Notes under the pieces: model-generated
Databases searched by the model: none
The model's input: the letters and a program-made list of their open reading frames with translations, nothing else
What the model was told of the DNA's origin: nothing
Source of the DNA: Spirochaetales bacterium
GTDB taxonomy: Bacteria; Spirochaetota; Leptospiria; Leptospirales; Leptonemataceae
Assembly: GCA_015075425.1 (NCBI GenBank)
Contig: JABTUL010000002.1
Coordinates: 62,001 to 126,000, forward strand
Direction of reading: 5' to 3'
Length of the DNA stretch: 64,000 bases
Part shown: piece by piece, positions 32,444 through 40,590 of the stretch
Numbering within the stretch: the first letter of the stretch is position 1
How the letters are laid out: each line of letters begins with the position of its first letter
Made by a program: the position numbers and the translations under genes

Positions 32444-32755
32444 CGCAAGGGCAATCGCTATTTGCGCCGAGCTCTGGCAGAATCCGCCTGGGCAGCCAGC
32501 AATGCAAAGAATACTTATTATTCTGCAATCTACAAACGCATCGCAATGCGACGCAGCGCAAAGCGGGCTATTGTTGCAACCGACCATTCTATTCTTGTCG
32601 CTATCTGGCACATGCTGAAAGGGCGCTATCCATACCATGAGCTGGAAGCGAATTATTTCACGCAGCTACAGCCAGGGATGCAGAAACGATACTACCTGAA
32701 GTAGCTTGAACAACTGGGTTACGCGGTGGAACTAAACAAAGCAGGTGTGGCTTAG
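32444..32755 (+). pseudogene. IS110-family transposase, C-terminal fragment with premature stop
   Basis: The plus-strand frame reads 'RKGNRYLRRALAESAWAAS', 'AKRAIVATDHSILVAIWHMLK' and 'YHELEANYFTQLQPGMQKRYYLK', the Transposase_20/IS116 C-terminal domain of IS110 elements. An in-frame TAG at 32702-32704 precedes 'LEQLGYAVELNKAGVA' and the natural stop at 32753-32755, so the fragment is further damaged. An in-frame stop just upstream marks the junction with the IS3 remnant. Confidence 0.8.
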
Positions 32756-32781
32756 TTTTCTATTTTCGTGGGAATTATGTT

Positions 32782-33246
32782 TTATGAACGCAAAACTTCC
32801 AGGTCCCAAATGCTAAACATGTAATTGCATTCAGAATATTTTTCCTGATCGATGCCAGTAATCTTTAGCAAGTGCCGAGTCTTGCTTTGCTGGCCGCGCG
32901 GTCCTATCTCACAGATCGCTTGAATCGCACGCCCTTCCGGCGTCAATCGCATTACGCGGAAATTACAATTCTGTAATTCTATGCGCCCTATTGCCCATCT
33001 TGTCTCAATAAGCCTGTGCGCAGTTCGCTCGCAGCGCATCGATTCATTCGCTCGCCTTTCTATAAAAGGACAGGCCTTGCAATGACCGGCGAGCCCCGCT
33101 TCATCGCCTTGATTGAAGGCTTCATAGAAATCGGTCAGCTGAGCACGCAATATTTTGAAATCCGGCTCATAATGATCTGGCCTGGGTGGGTTACAGGCGC
33201 AAAAAAAGAAGCCATAATGAGCGATCATGCATGTCGCAAGTCTCAA
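32782..33246 (-). CDS. Predicted lipoprotein with NTF2/SnoaL-like character
   Basis: About 154 residues from TTG 33246, chosen because AAGGA lies upstream and because it opens a signal peptide 'MRLATCMIAHYGFFFCAC'; ATG 33228 is the alternative. The mature part has 'QLTDFYEAFNQGDEAGLAGHC', the pattern of NTF2/SnoaL-like folds (helix with FYxAxNxGD), and ends 'RHLLKITGIDQEKYSEC' and 'MFSIWDLEVL'. Six or more cysteines. A member of the island's lipoprotein set. An ATG in another frame nearby ends after nine codons. Confidence 0.55.
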   Translation of the reverse strand: MRLATCMIAHYGFFFCACNPPRPDHYEPDFKILRAQLTDFYEAFNQGDEAGLAGHCKACPFIERRANESMRCERTAHRLIETRWAIGRIELQNCNFRVMRLTPEGRAIQAICEIGPRGQQSKTRHLLKITGIDQEKYSECNYMFSIWDLEVLRS

Positions 33247-33361
33247 CGCAAGTAGTCCTTCTTTATTTCCATAAAAAATTCTGAGCTGGGGTTTAAAGCT
33301 TTTCCGGCCCGATTTTGGGCCTTTGCCGTCAGGGGTTTTCCCGTTTCTTTCTCGATAAAAC

Positions 33362-33388
33362 AAGAAGCCCGCTTGCGCGGGCCTTCTT
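33362..33388 (-). terminator. Rho-independent terminator after the LysM gene
   Basis: On the minus strand AAGAAG-GCCCGC and GCGGGC-TTCTT form an 11-pair stem with one bulged G and a GCAA tetraloop, followed by GTTTTATC. It begins directly after the TAA of the LysM gene (33389). The structure is nearly symmetric and could also stop transcripts leaving the island. Confidence 0.8.
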
Positions 33389-34063
33389 TTAACGTGCGGG
33401 GAGTTTGAGGACCTGACCCACTTTGAGATTGTTAGAAGTCAGATTGTTCAGGGTTTTGATCTCTGTCCAGCGCGCTGCACTGCCCAGTTGCTGAGTGGCA
33501 ATTTTCCCCAAGGTATCACCAGGCTTGACGGTGTACTCACCGGCCGATGCTACGGGTTTGGCAGTTTCCGTTTTACCCCCCGGCTCAACGCCCAGCGGTG
33601 CTTTTTCTGCCTTTGCTTTTTCTGCTACCTTGTCCGGAGCTTTTTCAGCGGGCTTATCTGCGGCAGCTTTGTCGGCTGCGGCTTTTTCAGCGGCCGCTTT
33701 GTCTGCAGCTGCTTTATCCGGAACTACACTTTCCAGCTGAGCTGATTCTTCAGGTTTGCCGGCTCCATTGGAGAAAAAGGCATAGTAGATCAGGCCCAGG
33801 AGGACCAGGATAACAATACCCAGGGCCAGCAATCGGAAGGTAGATCCTTCCTTCTCTTCCTGAGAAGAGTAAGAGGGCTGGCTGTAGGTCGATTCATAAG
33901 ATTCCGACAGGTTGTCCACTGTGTAGTCCTCAACCGACTCAAAGCTGTCCTGCGTGGACGCTTTACGGGAAGGAGCTTTTGACACTTTTTTCTTGGCTGC
34001 TCTGGCGGGCGCCTTCTTTACCGGCGCTTTTTTACGTGCGGAAGTCGTTTTTTTCTTGGCCAT
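33389..34063 (-). CDS. LysM-domain membrane protein with Lys/Ala-rich N-terminus
   Basis: 224 residues. N-terminus (1-35) is histone-like, Lys/Ala/Pro-rich ('ARKKAPVKKAPARAAKKKV'); an acidic, Ser/Tyr-rich stretch follows; one transmembrane helix ('LLALGIVILVLLGLIYYAFF', about 78-97); a periplasmic linker of repeated ADKAAAEKAAADKAAADK units; and a C-terminal LysM domain ('YTVKPGDTLGKIATQQLG...WTEIKTLNNL...LKVGQVLKLP', read in parts) that binds peptidoglycan glycans. A cytoplasmic basic tail linked through the membrane to a cell-wall-binding module suggests a cell-envelope organiser; inferred. Confidence 0.85.
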   Translation of the reverse strand: MAKKKTTSARKKAPVKKAPARAAKKKVSKAPSRKASTQDSFESVEDYTVDNLSESYESTYSQPSYSSQEEKEGSTFRLLALGIVILVLLGLIYYAFFSNGAGKPEESAQLESVVPDKAAADKAAAEKAAADKAAADKPAEKAPDKVAEKAKAEKAPLGVEPGGKTETAKPVASAGEYTVKPGDTLGKIATQQLGSAARWTEIKTLNNLTSNNLKVGQVLKLPAR

Positions 34064-34110
34064 ACGACACGTTTTTTACTACCGGGCTCTGCGGCAATCT
34101 GAAAAATTAG

Positions 34111-35532
34111 GTGAAATTTATTTCTCAGGCAAAAGAAACCGGCCTTCAGGGCTTCCGGGGGCTGCTGTGGCTGCTGTACGCCACCGCCGGGGCTTTCTGG
34201 CTCCTTCTGGGTCATTACACCAGTCTGCGCTATACGGCTGTTTTGCTTTTTCTGGCCCTGATCACTGGCCTGCTCTCCTGGTTCCTTCCCCGGCGCTACC
34301 TCCTGCCCGGTCTGCTGCTTTTTTGCGCACCGCGGCTTGCCAGCATCGTCGCCGGGCATGGACACAATACCCTCTGGCCCTTTTTGCTCATCCTGGCCCT
34401 GATCCTCTGGATCAGGGAGCCCCCGCAGCGCCCTGGCCTCCGCGACTTGCTGCTCCTGACTCTCTTTGTGGCTCTTCTGGTCACCCTTTACCGCTGGCAG
34501 GTTGAAGCGGCTCCCGGAGTAAGTTCTGCCTATGCCTCTTTTTTGTCCCTGGATTTTGCTCTCCACTGCGGCAGCGCACTGCTCTTTGGCAGTGTTGCGC
34601 GGCTGAAATCCCGTGATTGGGCGGATCTGGCCACAGGACTGGCCCTGGGAGGAGCGATGAGCGCGGCTGTTGCTCTGACCCAGCTTTTGCTCTGGAAAGG
34701 AGGCGCAGAATCTTTTGCCCTGGAAAGGCTTTTTGCTGTTACGGCGCGCAGCCTGGAAGCAGGCCGACTTCCCGGACTTGCCAGCAATGCCAGCGCCAGC
34801 GCCATCGTGTTACCCATAGGTGCTCTGTGCTTCCTCTGGACCCGAAGAGCGTCTGGAAAATCTTACTGGCCATTCTTATTCTTTCTACCCGTCTTCTACT
34901 TTCAGGGAAAAACTCTGCTGCTCACGCTTTGTGGCATCGCCCTTGCTCTGCCACTCCTTCTGCCCGGGCGCCGCAAATGGCTTTTCCTGGCTATCGGCCC
35001 TCTCCTGCTTGTGGCTCTTTTATTTTTCTTTTACTTTATCCTACCATCCAGGTGGGAGGACCGCTGGCTGAGTAGCGCCGGCAGTCGCGCACTGCAGTGG
35101 CAGGCCGTCTGGCATCTCTTTAACGAAAGTCCACTGGCCGGTCATGGACTCAATAGCTTCATGGTTGTGGTGCGAAGGGTTGAAACCCATTTTCCCGGTC
35201 TGGAGGTGGACAATCCGCCAGGACTTGTGGCCGGTGCCATGGTCGATGGAGGAGTGATGGGACTCACCCTTGTTCTGGCAATCGTCTGGCTTTATCTGCG
35301 GCGGCTGCCCGCTGTCTTACGCCAGGAGAATGGGGCGCAAAAGCTCATCGCTCTTATTCCGATCATGATTGCCCCTACATTTCTCACCGGACAGCAATTG
35401 GTCCTTGCAGAAGTGGCCGGGCTTGTTCTCATTCCCCTGGCTCTTTTACTGCAGCCGGGGCCGGGGAGAGCCATGAAAATTGACGAAAGACTGTTCGGCA
35501 AAGTGAGCGATGCGCGCGGAAAGCAATTGTAG
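34111..35532 (+). CDS. O-antigen ligase/polymerase-like membrane protein (Wzy_C)
   Basis: 473 residues with about twelve hydrophobic helices. The signature of the O-antigen ligase/Wzy_C family is the large periplasmic loop: 'RALQWQAVWHLFNESPLAGHGLNSF', here in two pieces, followed by 'NPPGLVAGAMVDGGVMGLTLVLAI'. GTG at 34111 is the likely start; no ATG fits. Could ligate or polymerise surface glycans, or glycosylate protein. Its 3' end overlaps convergent lptE by 87 bp, so the two C-termini are encoded on opposite strands of the same DNA. Confidence 0.75.
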   Translation: MKFISQAKETGLQGFRGLLWLLYATAGAFWLLLGHYTSLRYTAVLLFLALITGLLSWFLPRRYLLPGLLLFCAPRLASIVAGHGHNTLWPFLLILALILWIREPPQRPGLRDLLLLTLFVALLVTLYRWQVEAAPGVSSAYASFLSLDFALHCGSALLFGSVARLKSRDWADLATGLALGGAMSAAVALTQLLLWKGGAESFALERLFAVTARSLEAGRLPGLASNASASAIVLPIGALCFLWTRRASGKSYWPFLFFLPVFYFQGKTLLLTLCGIALALPLLLPGRRKWLFLAIGPLLLVALLFFFYFILPSRWEDRWLSSAGSRALQWQAVWHLFNESPLAGHGLNSFMVVVRRVETHFPGLEVDNPPGLVAGAMVDGGVMGLTLVLAIVWLYLRRLPAVLRQENGAQKLIALIPIMIAPTFLTGQQLVLAEVAGLVLIPLALLLQPGPGRAMKIDERLFGKVSDARGKQL

Positions 35533-35994
35533 AGCCCGCTGCCGTGCGGTGTGCTCAGTTTCTATATATCCTTCCAGTTCTGAATATTCCACGCTCGCTG
35601 CCAGAAGCTCCTGCCCAATTTCCGACTGTCCACTATCATCCACGCGACGCAAATGCATGCGCGCCGCCAGAATCAATTCATAGCGCACGGGATTGCGGTA
35701 ATCGTCGAGCATCCGCCCTTCGCGGCGGTACACTTCAAGAGTTCCGGAGAGAATCAAGCGTGCCTGATTGCGCTCCCCGGCGATGAGGAAATTTCCTCTC
35801 CGATGCAGTTCACGTCGCACCCACTCGGTCAATTCAAGGTTGGCATCCGCCTGAAACGTCTCATTTCTGATATTTTGAATAAAAAGCTGACGCTCTCCCG
35901 CCGGATAGGGTTTTAAATCGATAGCGCGCAGAAAAGCGCACCGGGAAAGCCATGGCAAAAGAACCAGAATCCAGAAAAAAATTCCCGGCTTCAC
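35446..35994 (-). CDS. lptE: LptE-like LPS-assembly lipoprotein
   Basis: 182 residues, signal peptide 'MKPGIFFWILVLLPWLSRC' with a spirochaete-style lipobox (LSRC). The mature part has 'GERQLFIQNIRNETFQADANLELTEWVRREL' and 'NQARLILSGTLEVYRREG', the layout of LptE/RlpB, which plugs the LptD barrel in the outer membrane. Last gene of the ABC-GldG-DUF4340 operon, starting 4 bp inside the end of the preceding gene (ATGA). Confidence 0.72.
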   Translation of the reverse strand: MKPGIFFWILVLLPWLSRCAFLRAIDLKPYPAGERQLFIQNIRNETFQADANLELTEWVRRELHRRGNFLIAGERNQARLILSGTLEVYRREGRMLDDYRNPVRYELILAARMHLRRVDDSGQSEIGQELLAASVEYSELEGYIETEHTARQRALQLLSARIAHFAEQSFVNFHGSPRPRLQ

Positions 35995-37046
35995 GGTTTG
36001 TCCGGCGGACCGGCCGGATCTTTCTTTTCCCCGGCTTTCTTCTGGGCCTCATAATGAGCATCGATCTCACCAAGTTGCCTGCTTATTTCCCGGATATGCC
36101 GCTCTGCGGTGAGGTCGGTGAAATCCCCCAGGGGGTGAAGCAAAAGATCATAACTTTCTGCTTCGATACGCAATCCGGCCTTGCGTAATTCCAGAGTGGT
36201 TTTCTTGCCGCGGGCAATATCCACCTCGATTTTTAGAATCTGCGTTGCTTTCTCCCGAAGCGGATTTAAATCGTACGCTTTTACCGTTGCTTCATCATTG
36301 AAGCGATCAATCTGAATCGCCTTCACCATGTTGTCCATCTGATTGCCCAGATTGAAGGGTATGGGACCGCGAGACGTTTGCCACAAATCGTCGTAGCCAC
36401 CATCCTCCTTTTTCTCTCTTTCATGACTCAGAACGTAATCTCTGTCCGGCTTTCCTGATTCGCGAAGATGGATGCGAATGCTGGCCGTGTAAGATTCCGA
36501 CGGATAGTGCAACATGCGCCTTTCGCGCAACTGGAGAGGATCAAATCTGAGCTTGTCCAGCATAAAGGCCGGCAGCAAAAGATAGCGGCCACTTTCTGCC
36601 TGATTTTCCATCAGCAGATTGCCTGAAGGCATTTTGGGTCCAAAAGTCAAACGCAGGGTCTGCTGGCCTTCGCTCAGTTCCAGTTCACCCTCCGCCGCTT
36701 GCGGCAGAAACGCTTCCAGCTCCCGACGGTCTTTTGCGCTGTACTCCCCTTTTACAGTGGGCTTGTTCCATTCGCGAAACACCATGCGGGCCGTATGATT
36801 GGCCCGCCGTTTGACGGGAAAACGGTCCGGGCTTTCCACAAAAAACTCTTCTTCCACGAGTCCTTCACGGCGTAAAACGATCGCCGGAGTACTATCTGCC
36901 TTGCGCGGACCGGCGTAATAGGTGATCTGCGAAAAATTTTTCCGCCAGAGGGAATCGTCCTCTTCTTCCGTACCCGGCTGCAGTAGCACCAGAGCAATCA
37001 AAAGACCCAGTGCCAGAAGGAAGATCCAGAGGCTGCGCGACTTCAT
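35991..37046 (-). CDS. DUF4340 domain membrane-anchored protein
   Basis: 351 residues from ATG 37046 (TGATG coupling with the upstream gene). An N-terminal anchor 'SLWIFLLALGLLIALVLL' is followed by a long soluble region of the DUF4340 type, rich in beta-strands ('TYYAGPRKADSTPAIVLRRE', 'EGELELSEGQQTLRLTFG', 'RIEAESYDLLLHPLGDFTDL'). DUF4340 proteins regularly follow GldG-like proteins in operons with an ABC-2 exporter. Exact function unknown. The C-terminus is charged and proline-rich. Confidence 0.8.
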   Translation of the reverse strand: MKSRSLWIFLLALGLLIALVLLQPGTEEEDDSLWRKNFSQITYYAGPRKADSTPAIVLRREGLVEEEFFVESPDRFPVKRRANHTARMVFREWNKPTVKGEYSAKDRRELEAFLPQAAEGELELSEGQQTLRLTFGPKMPSGNLLMENQAESGRYLLLPAFMLDKLRFDPLQLRERRMLHYPSESYTASIRIHLRESGKPDRDYVLSHEREKKEDGGYDDLWQTSRGPIPFNLGNQMDNMVKAIQIDRFNDEATVKAYDLNPLREKATQILKIEVDIARGKKTTLELRKAGLRIEAESYDLLLHPLGDFTDLTAERHIREISRQLGEIDAHYEAQKKAGEKKDPAGPPDKP

Positions 37047-39004
37047 CAGCCTTCTCCAACAAACTTGCGCCTTTTGCGAAAGTACCACATCCCCGCTGCC
37101 ATGGAGAGCCCGAGGAGTACGGGGAACACCACCATCCCGAGCACAATGTTGCGCAGTTTCAATTCATCGGTTACCTGGATATTGCGGCTGACACGCTCCT
37201 TCTCCACAAGAGCAGCAGCCAGCGGATTTTCAGTCAGCCAGAACAATGCATCGGCTGCCAGAATGATATTGCGATGATCAATGGGGAAGCGCAGTCCGGC
37301 ATCCGTAAGCCAGTCCACACTGCTAAAAACGACGATCTTTGCATCTTTTGGCGCTCGTTTCTCTGTTTCTTTTTCTTCCTTTTGCGCAGCTTCCTGCTTT
37401 TTGGTCTCGTTGCCGGCGGCAAAAGCAATGACCTGATCAAAACGACCGGTATCTTCGCCGGCATCCTTCACACCGTTGCGATTCTTATCCAGAAACGTAT
37501 TGTAAACGCTACCAATCACGACCTGCGGCTCAAGATCCGCAAGGATGGCCGGCTCATCGCGCACTTTTTCTTCACGCTGCACTTCTTCAAAATAGCCCGC
37601 CCGGGGAAACACCACGGGAGCCCGGCCGGCAATATTCAGGTTTTCTGTAATACGATGTTGCTGCAAAGAATCCGTAATCACACTTCCCGGAAAAGACCTT
37701 ACCAGCGTCAGGAATCCTGTTTTGTATTCATAGGTTTTAGCCGGCCGACGATCCAGAAGCCAGCCAAAGTGCTCCTCTGAATCCGGCTCGATAGCGATGA
37801 AAAGACGGCCACCTTTCTTGATGTAGTCAATCAAAGCTTCACGGGCTTCCTTGCCAAACTCACGATGCGGGCCGGCTATGACCGTGGCCGCGCAGTCCTC
37901 TTTGATGGGCCCGGGCCACCCGGCGCTGTGGTCCAGCTTTTCCAGGCGAAAGTTATAGAAACGTAACTCTTCTTTGAATGTTTCCAGGCTCACGTCACGT
38001 CTCTTCTGATCCGTCCAGTCGTAGCGTTCCCCGTTGGAAGAGGTGAAGCAGATTTTCTTTTCCGGAGTGGACACCTGAATCATGGCCCGGGTGATTTCAC
38101 GCTCCAGTTTTTTCATGTCCTGCTCAGAATAGGCGTAGACCCGGCGCTCGACAAAGGGTTTGTCATCGGAAGAAACGATTTCTGCTGTTTTCTTCACCCG
38201 CAGAATGATGGTTCCGTTGGTGACAGATCCAAAGTCTTCGCCTTCAGCGCTACCAAAATCGGCATTCTTAAATTGTAGGGAAATTTTACCGTTAATCACA
38301 GGCAGTTGCTGCAACATAATGCGCACATCTTCTGCAATGCGCCAGAGCTCCGGCATGGCCCGATTGTCGGTCTTTTTTACAACAGCCTGAAGCACGGGCA
38401 AAAAGGCCGTCACTTCTACCTTCTGATCAACAGAGCGAATAATGGTCCGGGCCTGATCGGAAAAACTGTAATAGGCCGGACTGAAATCGTATGTGGGATT
38501 CCAGCGCGTGGTGCCATAGGCAGCAAGGGCAAAAAGCGGAATGGCCGTGAGGATGGATAGCACAGCCATCTGCATCCGCTTTTCCTGACCGCTCTGCAAA
38601 GAACGGGACTTGTAGGCCACCGAGGCGTAAGCCAGCCCGATCAGCAGCCGATAAATCCAGAACCCCAGCAAAGACAGCAGGAATAGAACAAGCAGGATGG
38701 TTTGCAATCGCTCGGCCAGAGAACGGCCGGACACGGATTCTTCCGACGGAGCAACAAGCCAGCGCACAAAATACAAAACCAGAGTTAGAAGAGCAAGCCC
38801 CCAGCTCATGAGGTGCCCGCGCGGCAGACGCGACAATTGATCCAGAAGCAGAGCCGGTTCCAGAAACAGGAGCAGCACGGCCAGAATGAGGACGGTCAGA
38901 CCCACCCAGGAGTCTGTGTAATTCCAGGCAACCAGAACGGCCACGAGGGCGGGACCCATGATCCAGACGCCCAGTTCTTTTACGAGCTCTCTAAAACGGT
39001 TCAT
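37046..39004 (-). CDS. GldG-like ABC-transporter auxiliary protein
   Basis: 652 residues starting at ATG 39004 behind GGAGGAGATC. Four or five N-terminal hydrophobic helices (about 15-185), then a large extracytoplasmic GldG domain: 'ARTIIRSVDQKVEVTAFL', 'LEREITRAMIQVSTPEKKICFTSSNGE', 'CAATVIAGPHREFGKEAREALIDYIKKGGRLFIAI', ending with a C-terminal helix 'LRNIVLGMVVFPVLLGLSMAAGMWYF'. Part of an uncharacterised export system related to the GldFG pair of gliding bacteria. Overlaps the permease gene by ATGA. Confidence 0.85.
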   Translation of the reverse strand: MNRFRELVKELGVWIMGPALVAVLVAWNYTDSWVGLTVLILAVLLLFLEPALLLDQLSRLPRGHLMSWGLALLTLVLYFVRWLVAPSEESVSGRSLAERLQTILLVLFLLSLLGFWIYRLLIGLAYASVAYKSRSLQSGQEKRMQMAVLSILTAIPLFALAAYGTTRWNPTYDFSPAYYSFSDQARTIIRSVDQKVEVTAFLPVLQAVVKKTDNRAMPELWRIAEDVRIMLQQLPVINGKISLQFKNADFGSAEGEDFGSVTNGTIILRVKKTAEIVSSDDKPFVERRVYAYSEQDMKKLEREITRAMIQVSTPEKKICFTSSNGERYDWTDQKRRDVSLETFKEELRFYNFRLEKLDHSAGWPGPIKEDCAATVIAGPHREFGKEAREALIDYIKKGGRLFIAIEPDSEEHFGWLLDRRPAKTYEYKTGFLTLVRSFPGSVITDSLQQHRITENLNIAGRAPVVFPRAGYFEEVQREEKVRDEPAILADLEPQVVIGSVYNTFLDKNRNGVKDAGEDTGRFDQVIAFAAGNETKKQEAAQKEEKETEKRAPKDAKIVVFSSVDWLTDAGLRFPIDHRNIILAADALFWLTENPLAAALVEKERVSRNIQVTDELKLRNIVLGMVVFPVLLGLSMAAGMWYFRKRRKFVGEG

Positions 39005-39735
39005 GATCTCCTCCAGTGTCGCGAATCGAGTATGCGAGACGTTAGAAACAAAAAGAAGATACAAAGACCGGCAAAGAAAACACTGCTTTTGAGCGGCAGA
39101 AGTCCGCGCGTGAAAGGTGTGAACTGATTGAGCCCGTGAAAGTAACTGACCATTTCACGCGCCGGGGGCGGCAAAAGCCCGCCCATAAAGCCGCCAATGT
39201 CTATGGCAATTAAAATGATGGAACCGACAAGCAAAGCCAGCAGATAGTTGTCTGTAAGACTGGAGGCAAACATACCTATGGCTACAGAGTAAGCAGCCAC
39301 AAGGACAAGACCCAGACAGCCGGCAAAAGCAATATACCAGGGGGCCTCCGCAATTCCCACAACATAGACGATCGTCATGAGAAACAAAGTCACGGCCAGC
39401 ATGGAAACATAAGCCAAAAATTTTCCGAGCACGATTTCCACATTGGATACTGGCAGGGTAAACAAAAGTTCCATGGTGCCCTGCTTCTTTTCCGCTACAA
39501 AACTGCTCATGGTCAAAAAAAGACCGGACATCAGAGCAATAACGTAAAAGAAATGAAATATGATTCGCGTCACCTCCTCATAGGTGGCACCGGGGCTTCC
39601 GGCCAGCAGCGCGCTCAAAAGACCGCATAAGAATGCAATGAGACCCAGCGTCAATGGCGGCAGACTCGATCCAAAAAAGGATAGAATTTCTTTCTGAGCC
39701 ATGTAAATCGAGCGACCCAATCCAGCGCGGATCAT
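39001..39735 (-). CDS. ABC-2 type permease (GldF-like)
   Basis: 244 residues, six hydrophobic helices. N-terminal amphipathic 'YMAQKEILSFFGSSLPPL', the ABC-2 hallmark 'FVAEKKQGTMELLFTLPVSNVEIVLGKFLAY', and the C-terminal 'FTRGLLPLKSSVFFAGLCIFFLFLTSRIL'. It pairs with the ATPase encoded immediately upstream (4-bp overlap) and the GldG-like protein downstream. Substrate unknown. Confidence 0.88.
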   Translation of the reverse strand: MIRAGLGRSIYMAQKEILSFFGSSLPPLTLGLIAFLCGLLSALLAGSPGATYEEVTRIIFHFFYVIALMSGLFLTMSSFVAEKKQGTMELLFTLPVSNVEIVLGKFLAYVSMLAVTLFLMTIVYVVGIAEAPWYIAFAGCLGLVLVAAYSVAIGMFASSLTDNYLLALLVGSIILIAIDIGGFMGGLLPPPAREMVSYFHGLNQFTPFTRGLLPLKSSVFFAGLCIFFLFLTSRILDSRHWRRS

Positions 39736-40445
39736 TTCCCCACCTCCAGCACGGGCTTTTCTGTCAGAGCAATGAACTTTGCTTCCAGATCTTCCATATC
39801 TCCGGAAAGCTCCCCGGCAAACTGTCCGTCATGAATCACCACCACCCGGTCGCAGGTGCGACTCACCTCTGTAAGAATGTGGCTCGAGATAAGGACTGTA
39901 TGTTTGCCAGCCAGACTGCGAATCAGTTGACGAACTTCAATAATCTGCCGCGGATCCAGCCCGGAAATCGGCTCATCAAAAATGAGGAGCGGCGGCGAAC
40001 CGATCAGGGCCTGAGCAATGCCCACGCGCTTGCGGTATCCAAGCGATAGATGCCGGATGCGCGAGGCCCTTGCTTTCTCAAGCTGGGTAATTTCTGTCAC
40101 TCGCAAAAACTCCGCTTCAAAATCATGCTCAGGAAGACCGCGCATGCGGGCAATGAAGCGCAAATAGTCTTCCACGGTGAGTTCCGGATACAGGGGCGGC
40201 ACTTCCGGTAAATAGCCGATCTTCTCCTTGATTTCCACGGGACTGCCAAAGACATCCTGCCCGTCAATGGTCACTTCCCCCTCTGAGGGCAGCATATAGC
40301 CGGTGAGGATGCGGATGCAGGTGGTTTTACCGGCACCATTCAGACCCAGCAGGGCGACCACCTCTCCCTGGTTCAAGGAGAGACTGAAACCCTTCAAGGC
40401 ATGAAAGCTTCCATAATATTTGTGTAAGTTGGTTGCTTTTAACAT
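39732..40445 (-). CDS. ABC transporter ATP-binding protein (GldA-like)
   Basis: 237 residues from ATG 40445. Walker A 'GLNGAGKTTCIRILTG', Q-loop region 'IGYLPEVPPLYPELTVEDYL', signature 'LSLGYRKRVGIAQAL' (LSxGxxxR variant), Walker B 'LLIFDEPISGLDPRQ' and H-loop 'VLISSHILTEV'. First gene of the operon ATPase, permease, GldG-like, DUF4340, LptE. Energises an ABC-2 exporter. Confidence 0.93.
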   Translation of the reverse strand: MLKATNLHKYYGSFHALKGFSLSLNQGEVVALLGLNGAGKTTCIRILTGYMLPSEGEVTIDGQDVFGSPVEIKEKIGYLPEVPPLYPELTVEDYLRFIARMRGLPEHDFEAEFLRVTEITQLEKARASRIRHLSLGYRKRVGIAQALIGSPPLLIFDEPISGLDPRQIIEVRQLIRSLAGKHTVLISSHILTEVSRTCDRVVVIHDGQFAGELSGDMEDLEAKFIALTEKPVLEVGK

Positions 40446-40590
40446 AATTCGACCTGAACAAGATCTGAGCTGCGGGCCTGCGTGGTCAAGGAAAAACAAA
40501 AGCCCCGGCATGCAGCCTCCGCGAACCCGCGCCCGGAAGGGGCAGGCCCACGGAAGCTAAAAACAGTGCTCCCGCACGCAGCGGAGGCCT
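40446..40590. other. Intergenic region before the ABC operon
   Basis: 145 bp between the TMEM43 gene (ending 40591) and the ABC operon (starting 40445), both on the minus strand. GC-rich with several short complementary runs, and on the minus strand ends in GCCGGGGCTTTTGTTTTT near 40492-40509. That could be a terminator tail, but I could not pair a convincing stem. Confidence 0.3.

Larger units (their letters stand above)
31065..32755 (+). mobile_element. Decayed IS110 element interrupted by IS3 remnant and cargo
   Basis: The N-terminal third (31065-31440) and C-terminal third (32444-32755) of IS110-type transposases lie in the same orientation with 1 kb between them. The middle contains, on the minus strand, two small lipoprotein-like genes and the 3' end of an IS3-family transposase abutting the IS110 C-terminal fragment at about 32443. 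Either one IS110 copy was split, or two copies were truncated. No intact terminal repeats could be assigned. Confidence 0.6.

Noticed and set aside
37010-37780. 256-residue plus-strand frame opposite the GldG-like and DUF4340 genes
   Set aside because: It is a shadow of two well-supported minus-strand genes and shows no domain.
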